Origin: an uncultured SAR86 cluster bacterium | GTDB lineage: Bacteria > Pseudomonadota > Gammaproteobacteria > Magnimaribacterales > TMED112 | Length of the DNA: 64,000 bases | Reading direction: 5' to 3' | Assembly (NCBI GenBank): GCA_902563885.1 | Contig: CACEYZ010000001.1 | Coordinates: forward strand, 211,676-275,675 | In this document: positions 9,160 to 17,131 of the stretch, in pieces | Layout of the letters: each line of letters begins with the position of its first letter | Numbering within the stretch: the first letter of the stretch is position 1 | Made by a program: the position numbers and the translations under genes | The notes under the pieces: generated by a model | Seen by the model: the letters and a program-made list of their open reading frames with translations, nothing else | What the model was told of the DNA's origin: nothing | The model's database searches: none

Positions 9160-10827
9160 TTAGGATGAAAGAAGGTTCTTCACACCAACCCTATCTAATT
9201 TTTGAGAAGCAATTCTAGGTAATGCAAAATCACTAAATTTGATTTTATCAGGAATTTTATAGTCTGCAATTTTTCCCTTGAGAAATTCTTTTACTTCATC
9301 TTGAGTGATTTTGGAAGAGCAATAAATATAGGCACCCACAATTTCACCAAACTTTTGATCTTCTATTCCGCATACACAAGATTCTATAATTTCTGGATGT
9401 TTATCAAGAGCATTTTCAACTTCTAGGCATGATATATTTTCTCCACCTCTTATTATTAACGCTTTTTTCCTATCAACTATATATAGATACCCATCTTCAT
9501 CTAGGTAGCCTAGATCACCAGTTTTTAGCCAACCATTTTGAATTGTTTTATCGGTCTCTTCTTTGTTCTTGAGATATCCTTTTGTATTTGATGGCGATTT
9601 AAAAACTATCTCTCCAATTTCTCCAGTTGCTAGAAACTTCCAGTCATCATCTATTACTGATATTTCTGTTAAATCTGGAATAGATAAACCAGAACTATTA
9701 GGTCTATCAAGATAATCTTGCCCTCTATTTATTGTGCCCAATGCTGTAGTTTCAGTCATGCCCCAAGCAAATGTAAGGGGTATTTTAAATTTATTATCTA
9801 ATTCTTTTACCTGATCTTCAGGCCTTGCAGCCCCACCGGCACCAATGTCTACAAGTGAACTCAAATCATCTTTACTTACATCAGGATGATTCATTAGGTC
9901 CCAAGATTGTGTTGGCACACCTGAAATATTTGTTACCTTATGATCTTTAATTAATTTTATCGCTTCGTCTGTATCCCATTTGTACATGAGAATTAATTTT
10001 CTTTTACCCAATAATGAAAGAAGAAACATACTTATTAAACCTGTTACATGGAAAAGTGGAACATTAATGATAATGGAACCATCATCTACATTAAGTAGCT
10101 GTTCGTTATGTATTTGAGCTCTCAAGGCACCAAAAGTATAAAAACCTAGTAGACCATTAATAAGAGCTAAGTGAGTTAACATCACTCCTTTTGGTAACCC
10201 AGTGCTCCCTGAAGTATAGAGTAGTACTGCTAAATCTTCGTCTTTGGATTCAGTATCAGGCCATTTTTCTGAAGATTCGGTTAGATAATCATTAAAATTA
10301 TGTGTTCCCTCAATATTCTCTGAACCATTTACAACAATTTGCACTTCAAGATCTTTAACGTATTCACATCTTTTTTTATCTACAAAAATTACTTTACATT
10401 CACTGTGCTCAATTCCATAACTTAGCTCGTTTTCTTTCCACCATGAATTAAAAGGTACACATGTTGCTCCTAAACCAGTTATGCCTAAATAAGCGATAAT
10501 CCATTCAGTACAGTTCTGCATGCTTATACCAACAAAATCATTGGCTTCAATACCATTCTTATGCAGTGTGTTTGCAAGGGATTTAGCTTTTGAAAGAACT
10601 TCACTTAAATTTAATTCTTTTCCATCTTCGTGAACGAATGGGAAGTCACCATGAAGCATCTGCACCAAATCATACATTTCTCTTGAGCTTTTTGGTGCAT
10701 TTACAAAATGATTCATTTTGCATCCATTTATTTCTCTTTCACCTAACTCAAGCAATGGAAGATTTTTTCTTAATTCTTCAAAAGCAGCTTTTAAATTTTC
10801 TTTTGTTGTTGGAAATGTTTGGCTCAT
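9160..10827 (-). CDS. Acyl-CoA synthetase (AMP-forming ligase)
   Basis: A 555-residue class I adenylate-forming enzyme. It carries the P-loop YTSGSTGLPKGVMLTH (about residue 205), the A5 motif WGMTETT, and the C-terminal hinge and core motifs TGDLGYLDEDGYLYIVDRKK. The C-terminal Lys that completes adenylation is expected in the SQKLDR region. Such enzymes activate fatty or other carboxylic acids to acyl-CoA via acyl-AMP. The substrate cannot be read from the sequence. It is divergent to yqgE, with 37 bases between the starts, and appears to be the first gene before phoB-phoR-gsp. Confidence 0.85.
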   Translation of the reverse strand: MSQTFPTTKENLKAAFEELRKNLPLLELGEREINGCKMNHFVNAPKSSREMYDLVQMLHGDFPFVHEDGKELNLSEVLSKAKSLANTLHKNGIEANDFVGISMQNCTEWIIAYLGITGLGATCVPFNSWWKENELSYGIEHSECKVIFVDKKRCEYVKDLEVQIVVNGSENIEGTHNFNDYLTESSEKWPDTESKDEDLAVLLYTSGSTGLPKGVMLTHLALINGLLGFYTFGALRAQIHNEQLLNVDDGSIIINVPLFHVTGLISMFLLSLLGKRKLILMYKWDTDEAIKLIKDHKVTNISGVPTQSWDLMNHPDVSKDDLSSLVDIGAGGAARPEDQVKELDNKFKIPLTFAWGMTETTALGTINRGQDYLDRPNSSGLSIPDLTEISVIDDDWKFLATGEIGEIVFKSPSNTKGYLKNKEETDKTIQNGWLKTGDLGYLDEDGYLYIVDRKKALIIRGGENISCLEVENALDKHPEIIESCVCGIEDQKFGEIVGAYIYCSSKITQDEVKEFLKGKIADYKIPDKIKFSDFALPRIASQKLDRVGVKNLLSS

Positions 10828-10864
10828 AATTTGTTAAAATCAATCAAACTTTAAACTAAGATTT

Positions 10865-11425
10865 ATGTCTAATCAAAATTTCTTTGTAAATAAATTTTTA
10901 TATTTTCTTGATAAAAATACAGATGACTTCTTTCATGACTCATTAATATACATATTTGAGCATGATCAAAACGGTGCATTGGGAATCATAATCAATAAAA
11001 TAATAGATATTGGTGAAGACAAAATCTTTAGCTCATTAAATATTGAATCTTTAAAAAATAAATCGAAAAAAAATCTTTTGAATGGTGGTCCCGTTGATAT
11101 CGACAAACTTTTTATAATTCATAATAGTGAGGATAAAGAGTCATTGTGCGTAAAAAACGGTTTAAACCTTACTTCAAGTATGAATGTAGTAAAAAATATC
11201 GCATCAGGTAAATTTAAAGGCAAATACAAGCTTGCTATAGGATATTGTGGATGGGACTCTGGTCAGTTAGATAAAGAGATTGCTAATAATTCCTGGTTTG
11301 TTATAGAGCATTTACCCAATTTTATCTTTGAATTAAACGCCGAGGAAATAATTCCTTATTTATCAAAAGAATTAGGATATGATTTAAGGCAAATACTAAA
11401 CAGTAAAGATACAACTAAACATTGA
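10865..11425 (+). CDS. yqgE: YqgE/AlgH family protein (DUF179)
   Basis: At 186 residues this has the expected family length. Diagnostic motifs are NGALGIIINK, a GGPV turn, and GYCGWDSGQLDKEI followed by SWF. YqgE is a conserved, probably cytoplasmic protein of unresolved function; it was named AlgH from an alginate phenotype in Pseudomonas. In many gammaproteobacteria it precedes ruvX (yqgF), but here a glycosyltransferase follows after one base and ruvX is not in the window. Confidence 0.9.
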   Translation: MSNQNFFVNKFLYFLDKNTDDFFHDSLIYIFEHDQNGALGIIINKIIDIGEDKIFSSLNIESLKNKSKKNLLNGGPVDIDKLFIIHNSEDKESLCVKNGLNLTSSMNVVKNIASGKFKGKYKLAIGYCGWDSGQLDKEIANNSWFVIEHLPNFIFELNAEEIIPYLSKELGYDLRQILNSKDTTKH

Positions 11426-11426
11426 T

Positions 11427-12428
11427 ATGACAATATTTTTATCGATATCATCTTACAAAGACCCTCTGTTAATTAATACCCTTCAATCGGCTTATAAAAA
11501 TGCAAAAAATAAGGATTCCATAATTTTTGCAGTTGTTGATCAAAATGATCAAAAATTAGAGTTAGAGAATTTTGATTTTTTTCCACAATTACGATACCAC
11601 TTTCTTCCAGGAGAATTTGCAAGAGGATGTGCATGGGCCAGATCTTTAGCACAAAGTCTTTATATGGGAGAGGACTATTTCTTACAAGTAGACTCTCATA
11701 CCATTTTTGAGCAGGATTGGGATGAATATTTTATTTCTTATCACAAGAAATTATCTAAAAAATTTTACAAACCAGTGATAAGTTCTTATCCAAGAAATTT
11801 TGAAATTAAAGATATTGAAACTATGAAAATTAAACGACATCAGGAAGATGATAGAAATACACATGTAATGGTAATTGATGATGAAAATGTTTTTAAAGAG
11901 GGTTATTTTTCTATGAAAAAGGGTTTGTCTATAGGAGATAATGAAATTAAAAAAGGTTTTTTAATTGCTGGAGGATGTTTATTTTCAGGTGGTTCAATAG
12001 TAGAGGATATTCCCTATGATCCGTATTTATATTTTGACGGCGAGGAAGATTCTATGGCTTGGAGACTTTTTACTAATGGATACAATATTTTTCACACTCC
12101 AAATACTCCTATTTTTCATTATTATGTAGATCCATCAAATATAGTAACTAGGCCATTTCATTGGGATCAAACTGAGGAAACTAAAAGGGATACAAATTGG
12201 CATGATCTTAAACAGAGAGGAAGGAAAAGACTAAACGCAATAGTAGAAAATAACTTAGAAGGTGTTTATGCATTAGGTAAAGCAAAGAACCTCGATGATT
12301 ATTCAATTTTTTCAGGTCTAGATATTAAAAACAAGCAAGTACTAGATCCAGGAAATGTATTTAATTTTAATAAACTTAAGGATTTAAAATGGAATCAAGA
12401 CTCAGAAAAAACAGGGATATTTGGTTAA
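11427..12428 (+). CDS. GlcNAc transferase of the Skp1-type GnT1 family (PF11397-like)
   Basis: A 333-residue protein with a family 2-like nucleotide-sugar fold. It starts with IFLSISSYKDPLL, then GCAWARSLAQ and the metal site QVDSH (in place of a classic DxD), later AGGCLFSGG and YFDGEEDSMAWRLFTNGY. These are features of the GNT family named after the eukaryotic cytoplasmic enzyme that adds GlcNAc to Skp1. Bacterial members exist, but their acceptors are unknown to me. There is no signal peptide. The end overlaps the next gene (ggt) by 40 bases. Confidence 0.75.
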   Translation: MTIFLSISSYKDPLLINTLQSAYKNAKNKDSIIFAVVDQNDQKLELENFDFFPQLRYHFLPGEFARGCAWARSLAQSLYMGEDYFLQVDSHTIFEQDWDEYFISYHKKLSKKFYKPVISSYPRNFEIKDIETMKIKRHQEDDRNTHVMVIDDENVFKEGYFSMKKGLSIGDNEIKKGFLIAGGCLFSGGSIVEDIPYDPYLYFDGEEDSMAWRLFTNGYNIFHTPNTPIFHYYVDPSNIVTRPFHWDQTEETKRDTNWHDLKQRGRKRLNAIVENNLEGVYALGKAKNLDDYSIFSGLDIKNKQVLDPGNVFNFNKLKDLKWNQDSEKTGIFG

Positions 12429-14110
12429 AAAATTTTTTAATTCTTCTTTTCTCTTTAAATCTTAAAACTGAAAATTTAACTGGTAAAACCGTAGTTGCGG
12501 ATGAAACTATGGTTGTAACAAGACACTATTTAGCTTCAGAAGTAGGAAATCAAGTATTAACTAAAGGTGGAAATGCAATTGATGCAGCAGTGGCAGTTTC
12601 TTTTGCATTAGCTGTAGTTTTACCTCAAGCAGGAAATATAGGTGGTGGAGGATTTATGATTTTCTATGACAAGGAAGATGACAATATATATTCACTTGAT
12701 TATAGGGAAATGGCGCCTCTTAATGCTACCGAAGATATGTTCATGATTGAAGGAAAAAGAAGTAGAGAATTAGCACTTGAATCGTATTTAAGCTCTGGCA
12801 CACCGGGTACAGTGCACGGCATGTATGAAATTCATAAACAATTTGGAAAACTTACTTGGAAAGAACTTATTCAACCATCTATAACTCTGGCATCACGGGG
12901 TTTTAAGGTTACTAATGAATTAGCAGAAGCATTAAAAAGTGAAAAAGTTAAATTAGGAAAATCTACTAATACAAAGAAGATTTTTTTTAAAAATGGAGAA
13001 CCTCTAAAAAAAGATGACTTACTAATACAAACTGATTTAGCTAACACTTTAAAATTAATTGCAATTCAAGGAAGCGATGGATTTTATAAAGGTGAAACAG
13101 CAAAAAAAATTGCGTTAGATATGAGCAACAATGGAGGCCTGATAACAGAAGAAGATTTAAGTGGATATTATTCTAAGTTAAGAGATCCAATAATTTTTAA
13201 TTATAAAAACTTAAAAATTGCTTCCATGCCACCTCCCTCCTCTGGAGGATTATTGTTGGGTCTAATGTTGAATATGCTTGAGAATTTTGATCTGTCTGAT
13301 GAGCCTAATGATGTAAAAAATATCTTAATTATTAGTGAAATAATGCAGATAGCATTTTCTTTGCGTGCAAAACATATTGGTGATGAGGATTTTTATTCAG
13401 TTCCAATTGAAAATTTTCTATCAGATGATATCGCTGCTGAACTTAGTAAAAATGTAAATACTAAGAGAACAAGCAAAAATAGTGAAATAAATAATGCGAA
13501 TATAATCTTTAAAGAAAATACGACGCACTTCTCGATTATTGATAAATACGGAAATGCTGTAAGTAATACAACAACCTTAAATACAGGATTTGGTTCTGGC
13601 ATAGTTATTAAAGATACAGGTATCCTTATGAATAATGAGATGGATGATTTTTCATCTGCGCCTGGCGTAGAAAACTACTTTAGTTTACTTGGTAGTGAGG
13701 CTAATAAAATTGAGCCTAAAAAAAGACCTTTAAGTTCTATGTCACCAACAATAGTTTTTGAAGATGATGAAGTAAGATTAATTACGGGAGCTCAAGGCGG
13801 TGGAAGAATAATAACTGCTGTACTGCAAATCATCATAAACTATTTTGAATATAAACTAAGCCCTGAACTCTCTGTTTCGACTAATAGATATCATCATCAA
13901 TGGTTTCCTGAGAAGCTTTACTATGAAAATTTTGATGAAAAAACACTACGTGAATTGAAAAAACTTGGTTTTGAATTAGAAAAAAGAGAGCTTGAAGACT
14001 ATTACAGTAATGGCATTACATCTACTATAATCATTGAAGGAGATAAGATAATAGGTATAAGTGATCCAAGATTAGATGATTACAGTTCGGCTGGTTCATC
14101 TGCAGATTAA
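12389..14110 (+). CDS. ggt: Gamma-glutamyltransferase / glutathione hydrolase
   Basis: A 573-residue proenzyme. The autoprocessing nucleophile is Thr378 in ENTTHFS. Substrate-binding motifs follow: TTLNTGFGSG, NNEMDDF, RPLSSMSPT and GAQGGGRI. The large subunit has GGNAIDAAVA near residue 60. The enzyme cleaves glutathione and other gamma-glutamyl compounds in the periplasm. A hydrophobic stretch at about residues 12-24 could act as a signal sequence. The ATG at 12389 has a good AAGGA site six bases upstream, although it lies inside the preceding gene. Confidence 0.93.
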   Translation: MESRLRKNRDIWLKNFLILLFSLNLKTENLTGKTVVADETMVVTRHYLASEVGNQVLTKGGNAIDAAVAVSFALAVVLPQAGNIGGGGFMIFYDKEDDNIYSLDYREMAPLNATEDMFMIEGKRSRELALESYLSSGTPGTVHGMYEIHKQFGKLTWKELIQPSITLASRGFKVTNELAEALKSEKVKLGKSTNTKKIFFKNGEPLKKDDLLIQTDLANTLKLIAIQGSDGFYKGETAKKIALDMSNNGGLITEEDLSGYYSKLRDPIIFNYKNLKIASMPPPSSGGLLLGLMLNMLENFDLSDEPNDVKNILIISEIMQIAFSLRAKHIGDEDFYSVPIENFLSDDIAAELSKNVNTKRTSKNSEINNANIIFKENTTHFSIIDKYGNAVSNTTTLNTGFGSGIVIKDTGILMNNEMDDFSSAPGVENYFSLLGSEANKIEPKKRPLSSMSPTIVFEDDEVRLITGAQGGGRIITAVLQIIINYFEYKLSPELSVSTNRYHHQWFPEKLYYENFDEKTLRELKKLGFELEKRELEDYYSNGITSTIIIEGDKIIGISDPRLDDYSSAGSSAD

Positions 14111-14112
14111 AA

Positions 14113-15135
14113 ATGGAAATCAATTCAACTTTCTTTTTACCTTTGGGAGCAATGTTCGTGTTGCTTATTATATTCAGGGTTATTATTTTTAATGCTTTTG
14201 TAAAATTAACCTCCAAAACAAAATCCGAGCATGATGACAGAATAGCTGAAAAACTTAAACGCCCTCTTACATTAATTCCAATTGGAATTGGTTTATATTT
14301 GCTGAATGATTCTTTGAACTTACCAGAATCAATATCCAATTATTCAACTATAACAATCCAAACATTTTTTTATGTTGTTATCTTCCTATCAATTGCGCCA
14401 ATTGTTGATCCGATAAAAGATTATGTTGGAGAAAAATATAATTTTCTTTCTAATACATTAAGAAATTGGGTCTTTAGGGGTCTTAAATTTGTCATATATC
14501 TATTAGGAATAGTAAGTGTGCTTGAACTTTGGGGTATTGACGCAGCTTCAATAATAGCAGGTTTAGGACTTTTCTCGGTGGCACTAGCACTTGGAGCGCA
14601 AAACTTCTTTAAAAATTTAATTGGTGGGCTGCTTATAATTGGTGAAAAACGATTTAAGCAAGGTGACTGGATTAATGTTGAAGGTGTTGCTGAGGGCTCA
14701 GTTGAGAGAATCGATTTTCGTACAACCCTAATCAGAAGGTTTGATAAAGCTCCAATTTATGTTGCTAATTCAGTCTTAAGTGATTCTGAAATAATAAATT
14801 TTTCAGAGATGCCCTTTAGACGAATAAGGTTTCATGTCGGTTTAATTTATCAAACAACGCCTGAAAAAATTCTTGCTATAAGAAAGGATATTGAAGAATA
14901 CATTGAAAAAAATAAAAATTTAGTCGATGCCAAAGATCAACCTTCAACTATTAGAGTTACGAATTTTAATGATTCAAGTATTGATATGTTGGTGAACTGT
15001 TTTACTAAATCAACGCAATGGCATGACTTCTGTATTGCAAGAGAGGAGTTGCTATTAGAGATTATTGAAATAGTTAAAAGAAATGGTTCAGACTTTGCAT
15101 ATCCAACACAAACAATACATTTAGAAAAAGATTAA
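14113..15135 (+). CDS. Small-conductance mechanosensitive channel, MscS family
   Basis: The 340-residue protein has several N-terminal membrane segments, then the pore helix with LGLFSVALALGAQNFFKNLIGG and the beta domain start (RFKQGDWINVEG). MscS channels open under membrane tension to release solutes during osmotic downshift. The length is near that of E. coli YbdG/MscS-like proteins with four to five membrane helices. It starts two bases after the ggt stop and ends in a four-base convergent overlap with the Coq4-like gene. Confidence 0.9.
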   Translation: MEINSTFFLPLGAMFVLLIIFRVIIFNAFVKLTSKTKSEHDDRIAEKLKRPLTLIPIGIGLYLLNDSLNLPESISNYSTITIQTFFYVVIFLSIAPIVDPIKDYVGEKYNFLSNTLRNWVFRGLKFVIYLLGIVSVLELWGIDAASIIAGLGLFSVALALGAQNFFKNLIGGLLIIGEKRFKQGDWINVEGVAEGSVERIDFRTTLIRRFDKAPIYVANSVLSDSEIINFSEMPFRRIRFHVGLIYQTTPEKILAIRKDIEEYIEKNKNLVDAKDQPSTIRVTNFNDSSIDMLVNCFTKSTQWHDFCIAREELLLEIIEIVKRNGSDFAYPTQTIHLEKD

Positions 15136-15647
15136 TGCTGTGATTTAAGGTACCTATTTATTGGTATCTCATCTAGTGAAAGTAATTCTATATTGTACTC
15201 TTCTCTTAAATGTTTGAGTGGAGTATTTAATACTTCGTTTGGAATATCATGATAATTCCACTTTTTTGTCATCTGACGACATCTTTTAATTACTTTAAAT
15301 TTTACAGGTGCTAGTGATAAGTAGATCTTCATTATTGACCACCATCCACCATATTTACTAATGATATCGTCTATAACAATCTTATATTCGGGATCTCTAT
15401 AAAAGCCCCATATGCTTGACCAGCTCCAATGCGTTCCCCAAAGTGTATAGCTATCTAGAAGACTTTCTTCTTCAATTGATGTCCCTAAGCCAAATAAAAC
15501 ATGAGTGTAGTCATGTTCTTTGAAGACCTTCGAGTTGGGATTATCTTTTTTTTCTGCAAGAGCTTCAAATTCCTTATTAATCGAATAAAATTCTTTAAGG
15601 CCTTCCTCTAGTGTTTGCATTGAGTCTTGTTTTTGAAAGTTGTACAT
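15132..15647 (-). CDS. Coq4-like protein
   Basis: A 171-residue soluble protein without signal peptide. The stretch EHDYTHVLFGLGTSIEEE fits the Coq4 metal-binding pattern H-D-x-x-H-x11-E. Coq4 organises or catalyses steps of ubiquinone biosynthesis; bacterial homologues are less well studied. The rest of the protein (many Trp residues, such as WGTHWSWSSIWGF) I do not recognise. It lies next to tRNA-Gly and has no ubi gene nearby. The identification rests on this motif and the approximate size, so a different Coq4-superfamily function is possible. Confidence 0.5.
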   Translation of the reverse strand: MYNFQKQDSMQTLEEGLKEFYSINKEFEALAEKKDNPNSKVFKEHDYTHVLFGLGTSIEEESLLDSYTLWGTHWSWSSIWGFYRDPEYKIVIDDIISKYGGWWSIMKIYLSLAPVKFKVIKRCRQMTKKWNYHDIPNEVLNTPLKHLREEYNIELLSLDEIPINRYLKSQH

Positions 15648-15665
15648 AAAATTATTATATCAAAT

Positions 15666-15741
15666 TGGAGCGACTGACGGGATTCGAACCCGTACCAAAA
15701 GCTTGGAAGGCTTTTGTGCTAGCCATTAACACCACAGTCGC
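15666..15741 (-). tRNA. tRNA-Gly (anticodon TCC)
   Basis: The reverse complement folds as a complete 76-nt tRNA with encoded CCA. The acceptor stem is GCGACTG/CAGTCGC, the D-arm holds AATGGCTAGCAC, the anticodon loop CTTCCAA gives TCC (at 15705-15707), and the T-loop is GGTTCGAATCC. The body resembles E. coli glyT. Confidence 0.97.
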
Positions 15742-15751
15742 ATAGAGCTTT

Positions 15752-15780
15752 ATTATAGTTATATAAGTCCCATTATAAAG
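15752..15780 (-). promoter_or_regulatory. Possible promoter for tRNA-Gly(TCC)
   Basis: On the minus strand a perfect TATAAT lies at 15757-15752, ending about ten bases before the tRNA 5' end, where a -10 box is expected. The -35 position (CTTTAT, 15780-15775, 17-base spacer) matches the consensus poorly. Because the region is very AT-rich, the -10 match alone is weak evidence. Confidence 0.3.
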
Positions 15781-15859
15781 AACTTTTAAAGAAACAATTG
15801 ATCCCTATAGTTCACATATATCTATTAAAAGTATTAAAATTTAAATATTAAGGATATGT

Positions 15860-17131
15860 ATGAAATTTTTTACACCGCTACTTATATTAGTCTCTAGCCT
15901 TCTTTGCTCAGAAACATTAATTCATGCTGGTAAATATATCGATGTTGTAAACGGTAAAGTCATTAGTAAGTCATCAATTGTTATTGATCAAAATGGAGTA
16001 ATAAAAGAGATAACTTCTGGATATAAAAATTCTAGGGGTTATGAATATTATGACCTAAAAGATAAAACAGTAATGCCTGGTTTAATGGATATGCATGTTC
16101 ATTTTGGTCAAGAGTACCTTTCTAAAGCTGATGCACCAATCAAGGTGGAAAAAGAATATAGCGCTATAGCTGCTGTAAAACATGCAAAACTAACATTAGA
16201 TGGTGGTTTTACAACAGTTCGTCAGGTTGGTGATAGTGGTTTTATAGCGATATCTCTAAGAGATGCTATTGCTAAAGGTGATGCAATTGGTCCAAGAATA
16301 TATACATCTGGAAAAAGTTTAGCCACAACTGGAGGTCATGCTGATCATACTAATGGAAGAGCTTTTGGTGATTACGTCTACCCTGACCCTGAAAGTGGTG
16401 TCGTAAATGGACCATATGAAGTTTTTGCTGGGGTTAGACAAAGATATAAAGATGGAGCCGATGGAATAAAAATTACAGTTACGGGTGGAGTTTTGAGCTT
16501 AGCAAAATCTGGCGATAATCCACAATTTACTCAAGAGGAGGCTAACGCAGTGGTACAGGCGGCCAAGGATTATGGATTTTGGGTTGCAGTACATGCGCAT
16601 GGAGCCGAGGGTATGAAAAGAGCTATTAGAGCAGGAGTTGATTCAATTGAACATGGAACTTATATGGATGATGAAGCAATGGATCTTATGATCGAAAATG
16701 GCACATATCTTGTGCCTACAATTTCTGCTGGTGAATTTGTAGCAGATAAATCAAAAGTCGATGGTTTCTTTCCTGACATAATTAGACCAAAGGCGGCAGC
16801 AGTAGGACCACAAATAGGTGGAACTTTTGGTAAAGCGTACAGAAGAGGTGTAAAAATTGCTTTCGGAACAGATGTAGGTGTGCAAGCACATGGAACAAAT
16901 TGGAAAGAATTTGTATATATGAAGCAATATGGAATGCCTGAAATGAAGACAATTATATCTGCGACCATTGAAGCTGCAAAATTACTTAGAGTAGAAGATG
17001 AATTAGGTTCTATTGAAGTAGGTAAAATTGCCGACATTATTGCTGTCTCTGGCGATCCAATAAAAGACATTACATCTATGGAAAATGTTGTCTTTGTAAT
17101 GAAAGAAGGCAAAGTATATAAAAATAATTGA
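15860..17131 (+). CDS. Secreted metal-dependent amidohydrolase (imidazolonepropionase-like / peptidase type)
   Basis: The 423-residue protein has a signal peptide (MKFFTPLLILVSSLLCSE) and the amidohydrolase fold: metal motif DMHVHFG, a likely carboxylated Lys in DGIKITVTGG, later His ligands in VHAHG and SIEHGTY, and the catalytic Asp in FGTDVGV. It resembles exported Xaa-Pro dipeptidase-type amidohydrolases common in marine bacteria. A strong AAGGA site precedes the ATG. Its stop overlaps the TTG start of the photolyase-family gene. Confidence 0.85.
   Translation: MKFFTPLLILVSSLLCSETLIHAGKYIDVVNGKVISKSSIVIDQNGVIKEITSGYKNSRGYEYYDLKDKTVMPGLMDMHVHFGQEYLSKADAPIKVEKEYSAIAAVKHAKLTLDGGFTTVRQVGDSGFIAISLRDAIAKGDAIGPRIYTSGKSLATTGGHADHTNGRAFGDYVYPDPESGVVNGPYEVFAGVRQRYKDGADGIKITVTGGVLSLAKSGDNPQFTQEEANAVVQAAKDYGFWVAVHAHGAEGMKRAIRAGVDSIEHGTYMDDEAMDLMIENGTYLVPTISAGEFVADKSKVDGFFPDIIRPKAAAVGPQIGGTFGKAYRRGVKIAFGTDVGVQAHGTNWKEFVYMKQYGMPEMKTIISATIEAAKLLRVEDELGSIEVGKIADIIAVSGDPIKDITSMENVVFVMKEGKVYKNN

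Noticed and set aside
9120..9160. Terminator between phoB and the ligase gene
   Set aside because: The 24-base gap has no inverted repeat with a T run, so read-through is more likely.
10590..10829. Plus-strand frame opposite the acyl-CoA ligase start
   Set aside because: It lies fully within the ligase gene on the other strand and has no recognisable features.
15742..15859. Riboswitch or attenuator before the amidohydrolase gene
   Set aside because: The stretch is AT-rich with no stable hairpin or conserved motif; only a likely promoter and an AAGGA site are present.
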